The notes below the pieces were generated by a model. The model did not search any database. It was not told the origin of the DNA and saw only the letters and a program-made list of their open reading frames with translations. This document shows, piece after piece, positions 61,110-64,000 of a stretch of 64,000 bases of DNA. Within the stretch, counting starts at the first letter, position 1. Each line of letters starts with the position of its first letter. The stretch comes from Conexibacter sp. CPCC 205762 (GTDB lineage: Bacteria > Actinomycetota > Thermoleophilia > Solirubrobacterales > Solirubrobacteraceae). A program made the translations under genes and the position numbers. The stretch is from assembly GCF_030646155.1 (NCBI RefSeq), contig NZ_JAUTDN010000001.1, positions 186,001 to 250,000 on the forward strand, in the 5' to 3' direction.

Positions 61110-64000
61110 TCAGTGCACGATGAACGAGCTGCGGCTGGCGATCCGCGAGCCGAAGACCCGCGTCCGCACGACCAGCTTGCCGCTGCCCGACGGCGCTCTC
61201 ACGTGCAGCGTGTAGGCGCCGGTGCGGCGGTTGACGAGCGTCTTGCCGGTCGTTCTCAGCAGCGGCGATCTGCGGCAGGCCGCTGCGCCCGCGCCGCCGT
61301 AGGCGCGGATCCGCGTCACTCTGCCGAGCCGCGTCAGGTCGACGCGGCCGCTGATGGTGACGGTCGTGCCGCGCACGCTCACGCCGGTGACGACGTTGGC
61401 GCGACGCAGCCGCACGACCGGCGAGCGCTTCGTGCCGACGACCGCGCGGTAGCCGGCCGCGAGGCGGGCTCTCGCCGTTCTCGGGGCCGTCACGACGACG
61501 CGGAAGGCGCCCTTCGAGCTGCTTCTCGCGCTGCCGACTCTCTTGCCGGAGAGGTCGACGATCGTGACCGTCGTCCCCGGCGCGAAGCGGGTCAGGCCGG
61601 CGACCGTCACGCGCGTGCCGCGGAGCGTCACGTCGGTGAGCACGACGTCGCCGCCGAAGCACTGCTGCAGGACCGTGCCGAACTGGCCTGGATCGGTGAT
61701 CGGCAGGGCGCCGTCACCGCCGCCGGGGTTGGTCGGATTCGTGGGGTTCGTGGGATTGGTCGGGTTTCTGGGCTCGTCGGGCGGGTTGACGACCGGCGCT
61801 CTGCGCGTGTACGGGGTCGACGGCGTCGTGGCGCTGTTGCCGGACGCGTCGGTCTGCACGACGCGGATGCTGTAGTCGCCCGGCGTGTCGGGCATGTCGA
61901 CCGTCGCCGTGCCGCCGCTGGCGACCGGGACTCTGAGGACGACGTTGCCGTTCCCGTCGAGCACCTCGATCACGGCGGTCGCCGCGTCCGGGGCGCGTCT
62001 GAACGTGACCGTCAGCGCGTCCGGGTTGTCGCCGGTGACGGTCGGCGCGGGGCCGGCGTCGGGGGCGACGGTGTCGAGCGTGACGGTCGTCGCCGGCGTC
62101 AGCGAGGCGATCCCGTTTCTGTTCTCCTGCCGCACCTGGACGGTGTAGTCACCGTCGAGGGCCGGGAGCGTGATGCCCGCGCTGCTGCCGGCGACCGGCA
62201 CGCTCGCGACGAGGTTCCCGCCTCTGTCGTAGACGAGGATCGTCGCGGTCGTCGTCTCCGGGTCGCGCGTGAACGAGACCGTCCGCTCACGGCTGTTGCC
62301 GGCGCCGGTCACGGTCGGCGCCGGGCCGGGCACCGGGGCGCCGCGGTCGAGCGTCGCGCCGGTGCCGGGCGTCGTCGCGCTGTTGCCGGCGGCGTCGGTC
62401 TGTCTGACCTGGATCGTGTAGTCGCCGTCGACGTCCGGCAGCGTCACTCTCGCGCTGCCGCCGGCCGGGACGGCCACGGTCGCGACGACTCTTCTGTTCT
62501 GGTCGAGCACCTCGACCTGCACGCTGGCGGCGTCCGGGGCGCGGGTGAAGCTGACGTCGCGGTCACGCGAGGTCACGCTGCCGGTCACCGTCGGCGCCGG
62601 GCCCGGATCGGGCGCGGCGCGGTCGAGCGTCACCGGGGTCGCCGGCGAGTCGGCGACGTTGCCGGCGTCGTCGGCCTGCTCGACGCGGATCGTGTAGTCG
62701 CCGTCGAGGTCCGGCAGCGTCACCGTGCCGGTCGAGCCGGTCGCGACCGGTGCGGATGCGACGACGCTGCCGCCTCTGTCGAGCACCTGGATCGTGACTC
62801 TGGTGGCGCTCGGGTCGCGCGTGAAGTCGACCGTGCGGTCGCGCGCGTTGTCGGCGCCTCTGACGGTCGGCGCGGGGCCGGCGTCGGGGGCGGCGCGGTC
62901 GAGCGAGATCGCCGTCGCCGGCGTCGTCGCGCTGTTGCCGGCGGCGTCGCTCTGTCTCACCTGGACGGAGTAGTCGCCGTCGGCGTCGGGCAGTCTGATC
63001 GCGGCGCTGGAGCCGGACGGAACCGGCACCGTGTCGATCACTCTGCCATCTCTGTCGAGCAGCTCGACCGACACGTCGGTCGCGCTCGGGTCACGCGTGA
63101 ACGAGACGGTGCGGTCGCGGCTGTTGCCGGCGCCGGTGACGGTCGGCGCGGGGCCGGCGTCAGGCGCGACGCGGTCGAGCGTGACGCTCGTCGCCGGCGA
63201 GGTGGCGCTGTTGCCGGCGTCGTCGGTCTGTCTGACGCGGATGCTGTACGTGCCGTCGGCGTCCGGCAGTCTGATCGAGCCGGTGGAGCCGGTCGGGACC
63301 GTGACGGTGTCGATCACTCTGCCGCTTCTGTCGAGCACCTCGATCGCGACGGTCGACGCGCTCGGGTCGCGCGTGAAGTCGACCGTGCGGTCGCGGTCGT
63401 TGCCGGCGCCCGTGACGGTCGGCGCAGGGCCCGGATCGGGCGCGACGCGGTCGAGCACGATGCTCGCGGCCGGGGAGGTCGCGCTGTTGGTCGCGGCGTC
63501 GGTCTGTCTGACGCGCACGCTGTATCCGCCGTCCGTGTCGGGCAGTCTGATCGAGCCGGAGGAGCCTGACGGCACCGTCACGGTGTCGATCACGGCGTTG
63601 CCGGCGTCGAGCACCTCGATCACGGCGCTGGTCGTCTCCGGATCGCGCTGGAACGAGACCTCGCGGTCGCGGCTGGTCGAGGGGCCGGTGACTGTCGGCG
63701 CCGGGCCTGCGCTCGGCGGGACGCGGTCGAGCGTCACCGGCGTGCCGGCGCTGACCGCGCTGTTGCCGGCGAGGTCGGCCTGTCTGACGCGGATCGTGTA
63801 GGCGCCGTCGGCGTCCGGCAGCGTGATCGTGCCGTTGTTGCCGAGCAGCACGGTCGAGGTCGCGACGACGGTGCCGGTTCTGTCGAGCGCCTCGATCGTC
63901 GCGGTGACGGTCGTCAGGTCGCGGTCGAACGTGACGCTGCGGTCGCGGCTGTTGCCGGCGCCCGTGACGGTCGGCGCGCCGCCCGCGCTCGGCGCGGTCG
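61110..64000 (-). CDS. surface protein with tandem Ig-like repeats, N-terminus beyond window
   Basis: At least 963 codons; the frame is open to the window edge, so the start is missing. Eight units (seven complete) of about 92 residues, each starting near APDxGPAPTVTG and ending with VRQTDxAGNSAT, resemble bacterial Ig-like adhesin repeats. An NPTNPTNPTNPTN linker leads to a C-terminal domain with VTVAGLTRFAPGTTVTIVD and Arg-rich strands, ending RSSFIVH. AGA is frequent. No sortase motif or membrane anchor is visible at the C-terminus. Probably secreted or attached through the missing part; adhesion or matrix role inferred. Confidence 0.82.
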   Translation of the reverse strand, partial: TAPSAGGAPTVTGAGNSRDRSVTFDRDLTTVTATIEALDRTGTVVATSTVLLGNNGTITLPDADGAYTIRVRQADLAGNSAVSAGTPVTLDRVPPSAGPAPTVTGPSTSRDREVSFQRDPETTSAVIEVLDAGNAVIDTVTVPSGSSGSIRLPDTDGGYSVRVRQTDAATNSATSPAASIVLDRVAPDPGPAPTVTGAGNDRDRTVDFTRDPSASTVAIEVLDRSGRVIDTVTVPTGSTGSIRLPDADGTYSIRVRQTDDAGNSATSPATSVTLDRVAPDAGPAPTVTGAGNSRDRTVSFTRDPSATDVSVELLDRDGRVIDTVPVPSGSSAAIRLPDADGDYSVQVRQSDAAGNSATTPATAISLDRAAPDAGPAPTVRGADNARDRTVDFTRDPSATRVTIQVLDRGGSVVASAPVATGSTGTVTLPDLDGDYTIRVEQADDAGNVADSPATPVTLDRAAPDPGPAPTVTGSVTSRDRDVSFTRAPDAASVQVEVLDQNRRVVATVAVPAGGSARVTLPDVDGDYTIQVRQTDAAGNSATTPGTGATLDRGAPVPGPAPTVTGAGNSRERTVSFTRDPETTTATILVYDRGGNLVASVPVAGSSAGITLPALDGDYTVQVRQENRNGIASLTPATTVTLDTVAPDAGPAPTVTGDNPDALTVTFRRAPDAATAVIEVLDGNGNVVLRVPVASGGTATVDMPDTPGDYSIRVVQTDASGNSATTPSTPYTRRAPVVNPPDEPRNPTNPTNPTNPTNPGGGDGALPITDPGQFGTVLQQCFGGDVVLTDVTLRGTRVTVAGLTRFAPGTTVTIVDLSGKRVGSARSSSKGAFRVVVTAPRTARARLAAGYRAVVGTKRSPVVRLRRANVVTGVSVRGTTVTISGRVDLTRLGRVTRIRAYGGAGAAACRRSPLLRTTGKTLVNRRTGAYTLHVRAPSGSGKLVVRTRVFGSRIASRSSFIVH
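61990..64000. repeat. 276-bp tandem repeats encoding Ig-like units
   Basis: Eight near-identical units with 92-codon period; the motif GGCGCCGG...GTGACGGTCGGCGC recurs at each junction. High DNA similarity between units implies recent duplication or gene conversion and likely length variation between strains. Confidence 0.8.

Noticed and set aside
61740-61800. Short tandem repeat suggestive of a CRISPR or VNTR locus
   Set aside because: It is the in-frame NPT linker of the Ig-repeat protein; there are no spacers or cas genes.

Overview
The window is very GC-rich and carries overlapping ATGA/GTGA gene junctions, F420-type LLM oxidoreductase, GAP/Sap-type membrane protein, MoxR-DUF58 and PQQ quinoprotein genes. 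This suggests a soil actinobacterium. Conexibacter/Solirubrobacter-like Thermoleophilia is my best guess from gene content, but it is an inference. I saw no rRNA, tRNA, CRISPR array, transposase or integrase. No stretch longer than about 150 bases lacks a gene or a regulatory element. Arginine codon AGA is conspicuous in genes for exported proteins and rare in the cytosolic genes I counted.

Layout. 1-4938 (minus): VWA, BatA-like and DUF4175-like membrane proteins. 5030-9867 (plus): four exported proteins, two of them quinoprotein-like lipoproteins with altered active sites. 9883-12613 (minus): GAP-family membrane protein, DUF58 and MoxR ATPase, the usual partners of the first block. 12643-14211 (minus): secreted GH28-like beta-helix protein. 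14287-25955 (minus): an IclR-controlled catabolic operon with a DapA-family aldolase, amidohydrolase/lactonase, enolase-superfamily dehydratase, SDR, PIG-L deacetylase, M24 peptidase and a five-gene Dpp/Opp transporter. 25984-27844: divergent EamA transporter and aldo/keto reductase. 27846-29012: MNT-HepT toxin-antitoxin pair behind four 22-bp-phased repeats. 29031-31359: ABC exporter and DsbA-like protein. 31363-36075: sbcC and sbcD. 36140-38446: membrane-anchored PQQ dehydrogenase with cytochrome c. 38599-41949: SF2 helicase with C-terminal membrane segments. 41960-49056: small protein, holin-phosphodiesterase fusion, MBL hydrolase, spermidine-synthase-like protein, RNase HI, exported Gly-rich protein, LLM oxidoreductase and DtxR-like regulator. 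49152-59691 (minus): a GntR/UTRA-controlled sugar operon with an Rbs-type transporter, FGGY kinase, PTE-like lactonase, Gfo/Idh dehydrogenase, KDPG-type aldolase and creatininase-family hydrolase. 59922-60980: cupin and MazF-type toxin-antitoxin pair. 61110-64000: Ig-like repeat surface protein, cut by the window edge.

How the genes work together. Both catabolic operons begin at a promoter overlapped by a strong palindrome and encode import plus a near-complete oxidative route to an aldolase. The IclR operon has all four classes needed for a non-phosphorylative sugar route (dehydrogenase, lactonase, dehydratase, aldolase), although its SDR lacks the catalytic lysine. Many genes have a TANNNT -10 element ending 6-8 nt before the start codon and no Shine-Dalgarno, so leaderless mRNAs look common; this also helped choose starts.
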